From Cristatella mucedo (taxonomy: Eukaryota > Bryozoa > Phylactolaemata > Cristatellidae), in NCBI GenBank assembly GCA_009760855.2, contig WPIO01000056.1, positions 1,583,501 through 1,647,500 of the forward strand: DNA of 64,000 nucleotides, given 5' to 3'. Position 1 is the first letter of the stretch; the number at the start of each line of letters is the position of its first letter. Below the pieces are notes generated by a model. The model was not told the origin of the DNA and searched no databases. It saw nothing but the letters and a program-made list of their open reading frames with translations. A program made the position numbers and the translations under genes. Positions 11,601 through 26,600 of this stretch are shown here, one piece after another.

Positions 11601-14600
11601 GAGTTAAATCACGCCTCAGTTTCTAGAGCCGCCAAAGTTGGAGGTTGCCGAATTTTAAGTTTTTTTACGTGTTAACTTTCGGTAATTTCAGGTGAAATTT
11701 ACGCAAGTCAAGAATAGGGATATTTTAGGAGCCTGTATCGCTTGAAACTTGATTAAGCAGTAGATCAGGCCAGAAGCATCAGCGGGAGTCCCAGAGTCTG
11801 CTCTAGTTTGTAACTATTGGTCAGATTCTATGGCCAAACCAGACAGCTACCGCAAATATTGTATCACGTGCTTTTATCGCGTAGCCGCGTGAGCTCGCCA
11901 CTCGAGTGCCTTGGCTTGCTTTTCTAATCGAAAGCGCACACATGTAGACTTGCCTCTTGCCTCCGTGTTCTGCTTCAGCAAAAGAGTTTGTAAAGAGTTT
12001 GGATCGAGATTCGGTACTCTTAGGTTACGACGAGAAGAGACAATAGAAATTTTATCATTACTATTTCCCACTTTTGAACTTGAATGAGAAGAAATCTCGT
12101 GATTCTCAGTGTTTTCAAGTGTTCGGCGATCCTGAATGTCCATAGCTTTGCAAAAACTTAGCGCAACCAGCTTTTGCTTTCCTAGGACAACCACTCTTCT
12201 GCTGCCGACTGTGGCTCGTCCATTCCAGCGGTCCTGAGCTGCTTCTTCGTTGCTAGTCACCACCTCAACTGCTCTCCTGACTCTGCTTTGCTTCCCACTT
12301 TCTCTTTGTTGCGTGAGACAAAGTCTGCTGGCTACCGAATGCGTACCGAAAGCCCCTTAGGCTGTGAGCTGGCTATACAAAGCTCTCCTGCGTAACACCC
12401 ATATAATCTTTGTGGCTTAGTGGAGTTACAGACCGAGATTCATGACATTGCATTATATGCCGAAGAATATACCTACATATTCTGGTGCCTTCATATATCT
12501 CTGCCAATGAAGCACTAAGTCATGCTTAAGTTTAATTAGTCGATAGACACCTCGATGCTTTGCCACAGCAATAGCAACGAGCTTGTACTTAGCTGCTGCC
12601 AGTCTGTCACGTATACTGTCAGTTGTCAATGTGCGGCCACTCGAAGGCCCATTTCTGGATACTTGGACTGTCGTGCGTGTACGTGCTTCGTACTGCTGCC
12701 ATTGTATACCCCCTTCTGTGACCTCATGCATTCGTCAGTCTTGCATTTCAGATTTATATCTATGTGTAATGCAATGCATTCTGGTGGTTTAGAGCTGGGT
12801 AGCGCCTCGTGCTTAAGCGGTGGACTCGCCTAACGATGCAGACAAACCACCGTGATTCATTAATTGATAAGAATGTTGTTGTCTGCATAAGCTGTGCTCG
12901 TACAAGCTCGGCTGAGCCATACAAAAATAGCACGCATCTGGCTGCGAAATGCTTGAGAACTCAATGGCAATGGCAGAGTGTCGTTTACTCGCGAGCCCCT
13001 TAAAAAAGGAGCAGAGAAAGGACTGTCGCATTCTATTGATGGTTATTGACTGTATACTCAGAATGAATGAGCAAGATCCCGTCGTCGCCACCGCTGCCGC
13101 CGCCCTGGTATTTTAGCCAATGTGGACCTTTGCTCTGAGAATTCGCATCGCTCTCGTTGCAGCTGCGATTCTACGTGTCGTTTTGCACCGTCGTATCTCA
13201 AGCGTGACACTGTGTACGACTTGTCGTGCATAGCTCCTCGAAGCACGAAGCCTGCAGTTCTGCAGCGTCTACGGTGCGTGCCTATTCTACGTGAGAACCA
13301 GTGGCCGGTTCCTGGAGATTTGGGACTCGATGAATCGCAGGCGGAGGCTGTGAAAACGGCTCTAACAAGAGAGCTGGCAATCATTCAAGGTACGAAGTGA
13401 GAGACCACTAAAGTGCCTTAGCGGCCGAACGATAATCCAGGAGCGCCGAGCAGTGGCCAGCCAAGGCCGCATGTGCGTCAAGTGTGCCTTTGCATGATTG
13501 AGCTCACGCACGATCTCACCCTAATGTTTACTGAAGCAAGATATCTAGAGCGGCTCGTCACCTTTTTCAGTAGGATTAGAGCAATAATTATTGGCGCCAT
13601 TGCATCTGAGCTGCATCAAAAGCTATCCGATCAGAAAAGAGGACGAGTTGGTTTCTCAGCCTTGTCTCAGCTGGATTCTCGTAACTCCTAGATGAGGGTC
13701 TGGACCCGTCCTGAACAACTGAGGGCCAATGACCTTATGAGCCAACCACACCGTGCTCCGTCAGCTCGGAGCTCAATTAGGTTAAATGCGACTGTAGAGC
13801 GGGGTAATCTAAAATAGGTCAAGATGTTTTCTTTGAAATCTTTTTTCAAAACTACATTTGAGCAGCAGAAACTACAAATGCAGTGTTTATGTTTGGTTTA
13901 CTAAATACCTCGGTCCTGGAGGCCGCACTCGAAGAGGACTCGTTCGAGCACTCGTGTTCGGTTTATGTTGAAGGTTGCAGTGAATGGTTAGCGAATACTG
14001 TATACCAAAATCTCGGCCGGATAATTACGGCTGGTGCTCCTTTGATCGTGAACATTATATGATACGAATTTTAAGAAGCAATGGCTACTATCTACTTGAA
14101 TAGTATGCAAGCAAAACAGTGACCTAAATTGCAGATCGGGCGGCATGAATCATTGGCACAGCATGGATAGCCGCTAGTAGCGTAATTTGCCGAGCTCTCT
14201 AGCTGTCTGACTAACAACCGCTGCCCTTTGTTATGCAGGTCCGCCTGGAACTGGTAAGACGTACATAGGTCTCAAGATTGTTCAAGCTCTTCTTGCAAAT
14301 CCTCCGCAGAACTCACTAGCCGAAGTTTTGGCTCGTTGGGAGCCGTTCTCCTCTGCTAAATCGGTAAGTTTGAGTGTTTGAGCAAGCTGGGGGGGGGGTT
14401 TCAACTGTTTGCCGTAAGCATTTGCTTGACGTCCTTGCTGAAGCGATTGTTTTTCTTTTAGACTTCCAACAGCGGCGTCGAATCCTCACCAATTCTCGTC
14501 GTATGTTACACAAACCATGCCTTAGATCAATTTCTTGAAGGAATCGTCGACTACGCTCGTGACGGTATTTCTGTCAAGTTTTCTTGCTTTACCTGAGCCA

Positions 14601-17600
14601 ATGGAAGAGTCCTTAACTATTTTTATATTTTTATTGATTTATCTTCCGTTCCGAATTAAATCAGCCGCGTTTAATCTAATCGAAATATTAAAGAAATGCA
14701 ATGCAGTATAGCGTGATTTGAAATAAATTTAATTTATAGGCTGAGGTTATAAATATCACCGAATCGAAAGCTGGACTAACTGTGCTCGAAAATGCCCCAC
14801 GAAATCGATTTTCGTATATGTTCAAGAAATGTATCCCAATCTCCCAATCAAAATAGTCAATCGTTTTAGCCAAGAATCATTGTAGTATTAAAATGAGCGT
14901 AAAAATTGTTCTACTTTTAGTCGTTGTGGGAATTTATTCCGATGCAAGCTTTTGCAGCATATTTAAAGTTCATATATATATATATATATAAGAGAGAGAG
15001 AGATGAGAGAGAGAGTTCTCTGTGCAAACTTATTAGTATTATTATTATTGTTATACATACTGCTGGTAACTTCAGGAGTAATAAGGATCGGAAGCAGAAG
15101 CACGAGTACAAAGCTGCAAAAGTGTCTGCTTTCCAAGCAAGAAGATCGGCACCGCCTTATCCCAGCTGAACAGCGAAAGAAGTTCGGGCAGTATAGGAAG
15201 TTGGTTGAAAGCATTTGTAAGAAAACTGCATCTTATTCACACAGAGCCGTGCTGTCAGACAGAGGAGTCTTAAAACTTGCTGTACTCAAGCCCTTCATGC
15301 AAAGAATTCATATGCATCACATTGAGAAGCTCAAGTACGATAGAATGGGCAAATTGGCAAAGTTGGACCCGCTGGTGGAATGGCTCAATCTACGTAAGTT
15401 TGACCCAAAATTTAATCGGTTTGCCACTTTCGCCAGCAAGCTAATTAACTTGATCTGACGAAAATCTCATTCTGGTCTTGTAAATCAAAGACTTGGTTGC
15501 GATTGTTGAGAAAATATTAGGACTTGTGGTTGACACACTAGAATCGCAAGAATAATTGAACTTTTATTCATTCTAGCGGAGGCATTCGGACCTGCTGGAG
15601 TGATAGCAGGTGCTGGACTTGAAGTATCATTTGAAGAAAGCAGCAGTGTCATCGGTGCGTTGTGAATTTAAGTCGCGGCAAATTTTTCTGTGGGTTTCTG
15701 CATGTTTATTCATTCTGCCATGCAATAACTCGAACTGCAAGTGTTACGCTGATAAAAGGGACGCATTTCCGCGTCTGTAGCTTTCGACAAGCACTGGAAC
15801 GCCGCCTACCAGTCAGGGCTCATATACATCATAGCCCATCCATCCACCCACACCCACCAGGTGTCCTGCACATATGTCCGCCGACCCCGATTTAGTAGCC
15901 CAGTCCTGCCTACCCGTAAGCCGCTCTAGCCAACCTCTTTCTAACCTCTAACCTCTAACGGCTAAGCCCTTTTCCGACGATGACTAAAGCATGAATTAGC
16001 TGCCACTCATCTACCGTCTGCAGGTCGCATTTGGAGTTGCTAGTTCCAAAGCCAAATTATTACATTCCGAAGAGTGCTAGCACCTTCATTTCTGTATTAT
16101 GTTATAGCTTGGGGAATCACTTTCGCCGTAATAGAGCAATTGAAGCAAGTAGCCTAGAATTGCAGTGTATTGCTTAAAGTTTTCAGATTGCAATGGGTTT
16201 AGATATGGGATTTGAAATTAAAGTACGGTAATGACGAGCTCGCTTAATATGTTTCCAAGTTCGTTGGGGTCCTCGATTAATTGTTATTTTTCTGTGCCTC
16301 TGACTAGCCTTGCATTTCTCTAGGACCATGCCTTCAGTTCATATGTAATAATGTATGGAATTCTGCATCCACTGGGATCACGATATCCTCTGACTTGTAA
16401 ACCCTCATAATCCTTACAGCATTTGGCGCATTCACGTGACTCGCCGTCTCAGGCATTCACGTGACTCGCCCTTGATGCATTTCTATGTGCTTGTGCATAA
16501 TATTATCGCGAATCAGTTACAACTAGCTTGTACCAGAAAAATAGTGTTTATGCGATATTCTCGTTTAAAATATCAAGCATATACGCTTGTCTGCCCAAAG
16601 GCTTAGCCGCAATGACTCACCTGTTGGCATACCATAGCTAACGCAGACTGACCTGATCTGGCTCTTCGCCGTATCATTCTGATCTAATCTCGTGAAAAAC
16701 AATAGCCTCGATCGTGCGCTCTTACGAGACGAGCATAGAAATTTCAGAAAGTCTAAGAAATAGTTGTTTTTTTAATTCCACGAACCTACAGAAAATAACA
16801 GGTGCAAATTTAGTGTCGTATGCTACTGTGTGCGTTATTGGTGCACGGAGAAATTTATAGTAAAATTATACTTGGAGAAGTAGATCTGATATGTGTAAAT
16901 GTATGATGCATTTACTTATCTTATTCGGAAGGAGGCAACACGAAACTGATCATTTCCACAGTCCGGCACTGGTAAGTCAGCCAAGCAGGAAAAGAGTGCA
17001 TGTGAGGAAGGCCATTTACTTAAAACACTTCTAAAACGTTAAAACGTTTCTAAATGAGTACGTGAGCACCCATGCACTAATAACATTAGCAGAAGTGCAG
17101 GCTGCAGCTAAATTTGCAAATAAAAAAATGATCTCCTTCGTTTCTAGTCGTGACTCTCGTCGAAGCTGCATGCTCGTAGTAGTTTCTCGATAACGGAGAG
17201 TAAAGCTCCAAGAGTGGCATCGGCCTTGTTTTTTATTGACTTGACATACTTAATCACTGAATCTATAGTCTCAGTGACTCACATTCACATGTATCCAGGC
17301 TGAGGGTTTCTTTATCATCCTTTTTTGTAGACCTAGGAAGATATAGTCTGCCTTACGGTGCTAAAAATTGTATTTAATCACGACCAGCTAGAGTTTCTCA
17401 GTTATCTAACACGTAGTCTTATTGAATATGTAGTCATGCTGTATGGCTTTTTCTTAGTAATCCTCATTGTGATGAGTTCATTTGATCTAATGAACAATTG
17501 GGAATATCCCGCTCTGTGGACATGAACTTGCTAAGATGCAGAAGTTTGTAATAGCAGTCGCATAGCGGACATGCCGAGTCTTAGCATGTAATAAGGTGAC

Positions 17601-20600
17601 TGCAAAGGGTGAGCACCTTTGTACACAGACCAATGACGTATGACCTATGACCTAAGTGGTACCTCTTTTCGCCGATCTGCACTGGAAAAATGGCGGCTCT
17701 GTGTTGCGTTAGAGCAGAGACTTGAATTAACGAGGTCACTTGTCACTTACTTATATTTCTCTTTATGAATTTGCTCCGACCTACCCACATGAAGTATTTC
17801 CTGATGCGGGCTGCTCATTGTCTACCCCTGCTCCGCTCCACTGACTCTGGCCGCTTGGTGCTCTCTAATCACCCACCCATAGTCCACAGAGACCTTGCAT
17901 TCAATTTGTATTCTTGTGAGGCCTGGAGTCACTACAGAATGACATAACGTTACTTCTTGACTCAAATTTTATTTACAAAGAATCTAAAAACCATAACATC
18001 ATTGGCTTTACTCGTGGGAATTGCCCCTCGTTTGCTTGTGTGCTGCAATTAGGCATGTTTCAACTAATCGGTTGACATGATTTATTTCAAGAATTTATGT
18101 AAAGTACCATGTAAATGTAATATGTAAACTACCAAGTAAGAGACTTAGTTCTTCTATGGCACTATCTATGTACACAGATTAATATTAATATTATTATTTA
18201 ATGCAACGAAAGGACTAAAAACTCTCAACGTATCTGAGTCCAGTTGCGCAAGTTATTCAATGGTTTAGGACCGATGGCGAAAAAGCTTTTGTCGCCAGCA
18301 GTCATTGAGTAAATAACTACATGAATTGACTCAAAAGTGAAAACAAAAATCAAAACAAAAGACGTAACTGGTGAAATTTTAGCTCATGCTTTCGAGACTG
18401 GTAAAGAATTCTCGTGCTTTAAAAATGCTACTGGCTGCACTTGCAATTCTTTCAAGTGCTTCTGCCAATGGATCGCTCAGGTGAAGAGCGAAGGTTGGAG
18501 CTGCAGCAGCGGCTTCTTGACGGCTACGATGACGACAAGTTCAGACGCGAAGCTGACGCTGTGCGTTGGATGGAGCAGCTGGAGCTCCAGGACATGGCGA
18601 TAAATTTCTTCGCTCTTGCCAAGGGTAAGCGTGGGCTCGATATGCCTGCGACTCGCTGTGCGGTTCGCTATCTTTGCACGATAACGAAATTCCTCGACTT
18701 ACAAATGACCGCCGCCACGTGACTGAGCGTATCCACTTATTCCAATAGGATCGGCCATGCACCTGGAGCAAGATTACGGAAGGCTCTCGGAGCTCGTCAA
18801 AAAGAGGTCGAATGCCAAGCGTCTGCTGCTCAGGCTGAGAAGTACCAGGCCCATGCAGCCGGACCAAGAGCTGAGCTTAACTACGCCCGGCTCGATGACT
18901 TTGGACAGCAGGTGGAGCCTGTACATGACTTGGGTCTGTCGCTATAGAAAGCATCTGACGGATCAAGTTATGGCAGCGTGCAGAGACCACGCTGATCTAG
19001 TGAGCCAGCTCAGGCAGCTCAGGTTCGTGACCTCTCAGCGTCCTCTCAGCACTCTCATTGGCTTATTTAACAGCGTCACTTGTAGAGCGGCTGAAGAGCC
19101 ATAATGGTTTCATCACCACTTGCATTTGGCAATAAAGGATTGCCTAATGCAGGATTTGAACCCATGACCTTGGTCGTGAAGAGCAGTGCCTTACCTCCTG
19201 GACTATCATGAGTCATGTGTCATGCTTGAAAGTGCCTTGTGTGGTAATAACTCATCCAGTCACAATGCCTCTTCTGCTTATTGAAATGTGACGGAGAGAA
19301 CTTTTAGGCTATTAAATAAGATTATACGTTCAGCATGTGGGCTATCAAGCATCCGGAGGAGGTCTGAATAGCTTATCTCTCATCGCGTTAACGTGAACTG
19401 CTTAATGCGTCGTTATAATTTTTCGAGAATTTAATCGTATATAGTTAAAGCGAACTGTATCTGGTCTATTATTATAGTACAAGCTGTTAACTATTTTCTT
19501 GCGGTCACACCCATCAAGGCAGAGATGATTTTTTGTAGAAGCATGCATTAAAGTTGTCACTTTTTGCTTTCTATTGCAATTTAAAACTTTCTTATCGATT
19601 GATAACAGTGAGAAAGCGACTCGGAATCCGCAGACACCCGACAATCAGCCGGATAGGGAGGCCAGTTTTCATTTATAGTGTCTTAATAATTTCAGAAATG
19701 ATGCATTGTCTTTTTCATGTTAACATTTGCAAAGTAAGCTAAATACTCTTGGCTATCAAGTATTTTGCCTCGGCACCGTTTCAATTCATTAGGATTGACG
19801 GTGACGTGGCCGTGTTGAAGAAGGCCAAGGTTATCGGCATGACTACCACTGGGGCTGCTAGAAACAGGCACGTACTGAAGCTCATAAAACCTCACATTGT
19901 CGTTGTGGAAGAGGCAGCAGAAGTACTAGAGGCTCACCTCATCGCCACTCTCAACTCTGGATGCGAGCATTTGATTCTCATAGGTGAGAAAATATCAAAA
20001 CTCGCCTGGAAAACTTTAACGATGCACTGAGTGCTCTTACCTGCACCAACCTGAACAAACCAGACTCTTAGTGTTTGGCAAGAGCTTCGTGCTAATCTTG
20101 CTAACCTTAATTAGTATTTTTTCTTAACTTCTCTAATCTTGAGTGTAGGTGACCACAAGCAGCTCCGACCGAATCCGACGGTGCATGAGCTAGCCAAAAA
20201 GTACCACCTGGACATATCGCTGTTCGAAAGGATGGTGAACAACGATCTGCCGTACGCGACTCTGGCGACGCAACGTCGAATGCGACCGGAAATCTCTTCT
20301 ATCATGAAGAATCACTTTTACAGTCATTTGAGAGATCATCCAAGTGTACAAGCTTATGATAGTGTTTCAGGTAAACCAGAATTCTCGACTGCCTGTAGTG
20401 AATAAATACGCATTTGCTCCAACGGAGCAACGGAGTTCTGTTTTCTGTGACTAATTGCTTTATGTTGCCCAAAACGTTAATCTTCTTCTTGCCGTACATG
20501 GATTATCCATGATTGAAATTAAAGAGTTATTTACTCGAACACGTGGCCTTTCTCGATGTGGCTAGCGGTCTATGCAGGAGTTTCTCCATTCCCACAATAT

Positions 20601-23600
20601 AACGAGGAGCATCTAAATTGCGGATGTGAAAATACTTAACAATTTTACACTGTAATCTGGTTTCCGTTGTTATGGTGCACAAAGTTTATCCAGAGAAACT
20701 GTGTCACAAACGGTGTTCACATTTACTCTACTAATACGAATGCCACAAATACTACGCTTGAGTTTTTGACCACCTGGCTGTAATAGATATTTTACCACTA
20801 GCTTAGAGTGCTTTGGAGAAAGAAATTAACCCGCTCTTAGATGTCCGTCTAGAAATGACCTTTTTCAAATCATGCAAAACCTGCGGCGATTATTCTCCTG
20901 ATACAACGCAAGCGTTATGTTTTTTGAAAACGTGGCTTTGTAAGAAACTCATCTGGAAGCGTGGCGAGTGCAGACGTGTCTGCCAGTTTTCGATAGAAGG
21001 CGCTTGGACATTGAGTCAATTCCCGAGCCGTAGAGCAAGAGAGAATAATCTCGGGCTAATCCATCTGCCCGCCATTGTTGTTTAGTGGCAAGCAGCAGCC
21101 AGATCTTTTCGCCTGCGACGGGTCAAAAAGAGGAATTTAGAAAATTTATGCAGCTAGCGTTCTGGGGGCAATGGTAGATTATTGCTGTCACCTGTCTGTG
21201 TCACCAGGCGTGACAGCCAGCATGTTCTACGTGGAGCACGAGGAGCCGGAGCAGTATGACGGAGACATCGCCAGTTACAGCAACCTTCACGAGGCGAAGT
21301 TCGTGGTCGCCCTGAGTGCATATCTACTCAAGCGAGGCTACACGGCAAGCCAGATTACAATTCTCACGCCTTACAACGGACAGCTGAACCTCATTTGCAA
21401 GCTAACGGAAGATGTCAGCAAAGAATTTCGCATCACCTCAATTGACGGCTACCAAGGTGAGTAATCAAGCACCTCCTGTCATTGGTTGATTGCGTTCGCT
21501 TGCTTTAAATAGTTTAACGTAGTGTGTACAAGCTTGTACGGCTTTCTATTTTTGTATCGACTCGCTGATTGGATCTATATCCGCTGTGCTTGGCTTGCCA
21601 TCGTAGCTACCATGTTGCTTACTGTACTCTCCAACGCAGCGCGGCAGTGAAGCAAAGGCGTGACGCGATCATGCTTGTCTGTCTATTGTCTGACTATTGA
21701 GACCTGGTGAATGTCACAGGTGACTACGCTGGATTGCCTTGTTTGTTCAAGTTGAAAGCATATAATGTCTAATCTCGAGTCTTAATCTCCAGCCGATCGT
21801 TAGTTACTTTCAGGGCGAACTTGTTATTCTGTTCTCGTTCGCTTTTTCGATTACCTGTGAGTGATTCAGTGCCTACTAATAACCAGCGAGCCACCTAACT
21901 TGTGGCCTGGAGTGTCTTCTAGTGTTCTTCACATAATTGCCCAAGCATTGTATTCGTATTTGTATGCTTTTTCATACTTGCCTAAGCATGACACCTTGCA
22001 TAAGACTGGGTCACTGCTTCTCTTGTTGCTAGTTGAGAGGTACCTTGACTATGATATGGTTCTCTTAAGGCCTTTTTCAAACTACTTCATCTGATTATTA
22101 AATCATTATTAAATTTTTTTTATACTCCTAAAGTCTCGGTATACAGTGGTGCATCGTCCATTAGGTTCCTATGTTAACGGTCGAGGTGGGTTGGTCACTT
22201 GAAAGACCTCAAATCTGCACGTTACCCGGGTAAACTGCTACAACCTAAAATGCGTACGTCAATCCCATTTAAACTTAGTTTTTTGACTAATGAAAACCAT
22301 TGAAACATAGGTAAATTTTACTTAATTCGCTATGACGCAAAATAGCTCGCAAAATACTGGTTTTCACGAGAGCATATTTGTTCGCCGTCTCAACGCAGTT
22401 CGCTTTGGCATCCATTAGCATATGCCAAGATTAGCAGTACCTTCACTTACTCATTTACCTACAGGCATTAGTAAGGATACCATTACATTCTTATTAAGAT
22501 CAAATATTTATTTTCATATAAATGTAATATCACTAGTTATTAGCACTGGTATAAATAAGATATTTCAAAAGCATAACTAACGTCAGCTATGAAGCCTTTG
22601 TACAGCTCAAACTCTTGCAGCGTGAAAAGTTAACTCATGATATAACGGGGAAAAGTGAATTCAAATACACCACCTGGCTGCAGAACATGCGAATTTCGCT
22701 AATGTATATTTTCTCAGGCGAAGAAAACGACATCGTTCTATTTTCAATCGTGAGAAGCAATAATGAGGATATACTGGGATTCACGAACGTCGCCAACCGG
22801 ATCTGCGTCGCTTTGTCGCGGGCTAGGCAGGGGTTTTATGCATTCGGCAACTTTAACATGCTCTCAAGGCGAAGTGAATTGTGGCGCAATATCGTGGCTG
22901 ATGTAAAGAAAAAAGGAGCCCTGGGAAAAAAACTGGAGCTGATTTGCCGAGATCACAAGAGGATAACGGCGGTGGCCAGTGCTGAGGACTTTAGAAATGT
23001 GCCTCGGGGTAAGATCTTGCTTGAGAAATGTTTTTGATTTGACTTTGCTACTTCAGTTGAATTTTATCTACACTTCCCAGTTAATTCGAAATTGTGACCC
23101 AGTAATACTACCTTGAGTATTCTCCGCTTTTGAATTAAATTAGGTCTCCTTATCAAAATTAGTATGCATGCAACTGATGTGGAAGGATCGTTGCGAGGTC
23201 CATTTCTCTCCCAGTGTCTCCCCTTTGCCGATATACTTTTGTTGACATAAGGGCGATGAAAATCTAACCTTTCGCCTATGCAGACAATGCAACTGTGTTT
23301 TGATTTTATTCCCCCTTCCCTTCCAGGACTTACGATTCTTGTCACATGCCCTGCAGCATACACCACTGACATTTGCAATTGGATGACAGGAAAACTGCTC
23401 AAATTGACTGAGGATAAGAGCATCTTAGTAGTTATGGGCAAACCTAGAATCACACTGAAAACGGGAAATCATGATCTTCAAAATGGGCTCCGAAAGCGTG
23501 TCTCTTATGCAGCCTCTGCGCGGAATCTGGGTGTCCAATTCCAAAATGAACTTTTACTGGATGAACACGTCAGTAGTTTCACGATCAAGCCTGCCTACTT

Positions 23601-26600
23601 TCAGCTACATAACATTTGTAAAATTTAGGCTTTCTTATGTTGGGATACTGCATACATTATTCCACGTATTTGTGACATCCAGTCTCGACTTCTGCTACTC
23701 ACTGCTTGCTGGTCTACCGGCCTGTACAATCAGGCACTAAAAGCTCTTGAAAAACTCTGCTGCTAAGCCTATCTGTAGTGAGCGTCGCAGTTAAAATAAA
23801 TAAATCCTAGCTGATTAAACAGCCTCTTTTTGCATAGTGACTGAAGAGCCTTTACGGCTATCACCACCGCTTGCAGTGACGATAAAGGATTGCCCACCGC
23901 AGGGATCGAACCCACGACCTCGTGACCAAGGTCGTGAAAGCAACCGCCTTACCTAGTGTGCCATCACGGCTCACCTGTTGCTACATCGCACAACTTCTCG
24001 CTGACGAGCGCTGGCTCCTTCTGAAGCGGCGTCTTGAATTCAAGGTTCTGTCACTCACAATTAGGTCTATTCATTCTTGGGCTCAAGCTTACCTATTAGA
24101 TCTACTCCCCCACTAGAGTAGACATCATGCTACTCTGTTTTCTGTCTTTTCTGTCCCATAATTGAGTTTGAATACTTTTAGCTACGTAACATTCAAACAA
24201 AATTAAATGTGTAGATAGGGACACCATAGATAAACTGGTCCGTGCAGTTGTGACTTTCGATGTAGAGTTCTATAGCTCACCGCTTCCGGATATTTCCTCC
24301 CATACGATGAGATGCATAATTCAGTATCGGTGCTTCACTTTCACGAAAGTCACAGCTGCTTAAATAAATGCCATTTCTCAGCCACCGGAATCGGCTCCCC
24401 ATTGCCTTTTTTCTATTCATTATTTTATAATTATTTAGCTTATCAACATTAAGTTTCTCACTCACTCGTAGGTCTCATAATTCTCTCGTTCTCGTCCAGC
24501 TATACAAATGGTCAGAGCAGTCTAAAATCCACCATCGGCTGCCAAGCTGATCACTAAGGGAAGGGATCAATATTAAAGTTTTTTTGATGTCATAGTATGG
24601 ATTGCGTGGCTACACATTTCTTAGTACATAGTTCTTAGAGTTCTCAGATTTTACTTCATACTTTTGTAGGAGGCTGCTCGCGGCCTTGTAAAAGGCTGCT
24701 CAAGTGCGGTCATCAGTGTCCCCTGGAGTGCCACGTCTCGGGCCACGATGAAGTCAGATGCGCTAGCACTGTCAAATGTCGCCGGGTACATAGGGATTGC
24801 GGACACGAGTGCACAATGCGGTAAGCTGGAACACTAGTGGTTCACATTGGTATCTTTTGAGTATTTAAATAATAATATTGTATCTTGACTGCTCAATAGC
24901 ATTTAATAACATAGTGTCAATAGCTATGAATAATCTGAAATTTCACATGCATACGATAACTTACGTGCTATTATTTTGACAAAGTGCTGGAAATTTGTGG
25001 AATGGTACAGCATTCCTGGAAAAAACACATCAAGGCCTCGCTAATCTTGAGTTCTTATGCTGCCATTTATTGTTGCTTCAAGATCAATGAAAGGCATTAA
25101 TAAAAAAAATACATGGTATGAGGATCGAGCAAATGCGAAAAGTGTAAAACTCTCTTTAATTTTGATTCTAAATAAGCCTAGTGAGCTAGTCAATAAATGT
25201 AAGTTGATGTTAGAATACGTAAACATTAGGCCCTTTGCAGCACTTATAGTGCTACTACGATAATACAGCTTTGATATAATAAAAATAAAAACTATAGTAA
25301 TAATATTAATACATTGTTATCGTACTCTGAGAGAAATAAATCCCTTTTAAGCAGTTAACCTCTACTACAAAGAAAGCATGTCAATATGGAATACAATTAT
25401 TTACAGTATTAATATGAATAGGTATACAAAAGAAGATTCCACACACTCCCAGAAAATACTGGTGGAAATAGGTGCGTTTCAGGCTTTTTTCAAACGTCTT
25501 AAAGTCAGAGGATGTCGGAAAGTTAGTATGGGGTGAGTTTCAGACTTTAGGAGCGTACGAATTGACGACATGTAATTTGGGAACATACGAACTAAAGGCA
25601 CGGCTTCCGAAAGGATCTGAGGTTGGCTCCAGCCATAGTTAATCAATTCGAGACCAAGGAAGGAGTGGTGCGATGTCTAGCCTGGTCAGGGAATAGCTTT
25701 AATATAAAGGCTGAAGCCAGAGAATTATAGGACCTATGAGTGAATTGTAAAAGTCGATGAGCTTCTAGAATGCGAGCCAGCGCAGGTCAGCTAAAAGTCG
25801 TATGATGTGGCAACTGCGACGCTCACGACAGACAAGCCTAGCTGCAGAGTTTTGCACCAATCTTAAGCACTTGATCGCACAGGACGGTACGCCTTCCAAC
25901 TGTGAGTAATTAAAGCAGGCACGCGATGATTAATGTGCATGGAGTAGTCTGTGCCCAGTATCCATTTCCAAGCAGGACCGAACTTTGACGCAGCTAGACT
26001 TGACCAGGGGCTCATGCGGTCGCACAATGAAAGGTCATTTTGGAACAGAACACCTAGATATCTTGGAGATTCTTATGTACATAGGCCGATCGATCCCATT
26101 TTGAGGTGCATTAATTACTATTGCTAAATAACACAGTTTTAATAAGGCTTTACTAATGTGTCTCGGTCTGTAAGTCCACAAAGCTATAAATACTGGGAGA
26201 GTGTGTTCGAAGGAGTTGTCTACAACCCACTCAAAGTCTAGGCGGCTTTGGTATGTTTGTGTTATCATCATTGAAGTAGAGAAGGTTTGTTGCCATCCGA
26301 GAGCGATGGGCAGCAATACATGCAGCACGAGAGCTGAGAGAGTTTCACATTCTGGAAGGCTGACACGGATCCAAGTGCATAGGTACAGCTGTGTGTAGTG
26401 TGCATGGAAATAAAAGCCTACATGCCAAATGTGTTGGTAAGAGGGTGAGTATACATATTGAAAGGATGCTGAACAATCGCTGTACCCTGGGGTATCCCCC
26501 ACTTCAGGCACAGAGCGCTGGGGGTATCCCCCACTTCAGAGAGGCTCCTCAGATTGCCAGAGTTGCAAGAGTTGCCAGAGCTCAGAGTTGCCCTTAGATA

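Larger units (their letters stand above)
15655..18480 (+). other. gene 1 intron h-i, mostly unannotated
   Basis: A 2.8 kb intron. It holds an 18-bp direct repeat around CACGTG at 16428-16470 and a decayed non-LTR fragment near 17640-18200. Elsewhere I see only non-coding AT-leaning sequence. Confidence 0.5.

Noticed and set aside
26035-26511. 158-codon frame on the minus strand as a gene
   Set aside because: It overlaps a decayed L2-like RT read in another frame (YADDTQLY-like remnant), so it is transposon debris.
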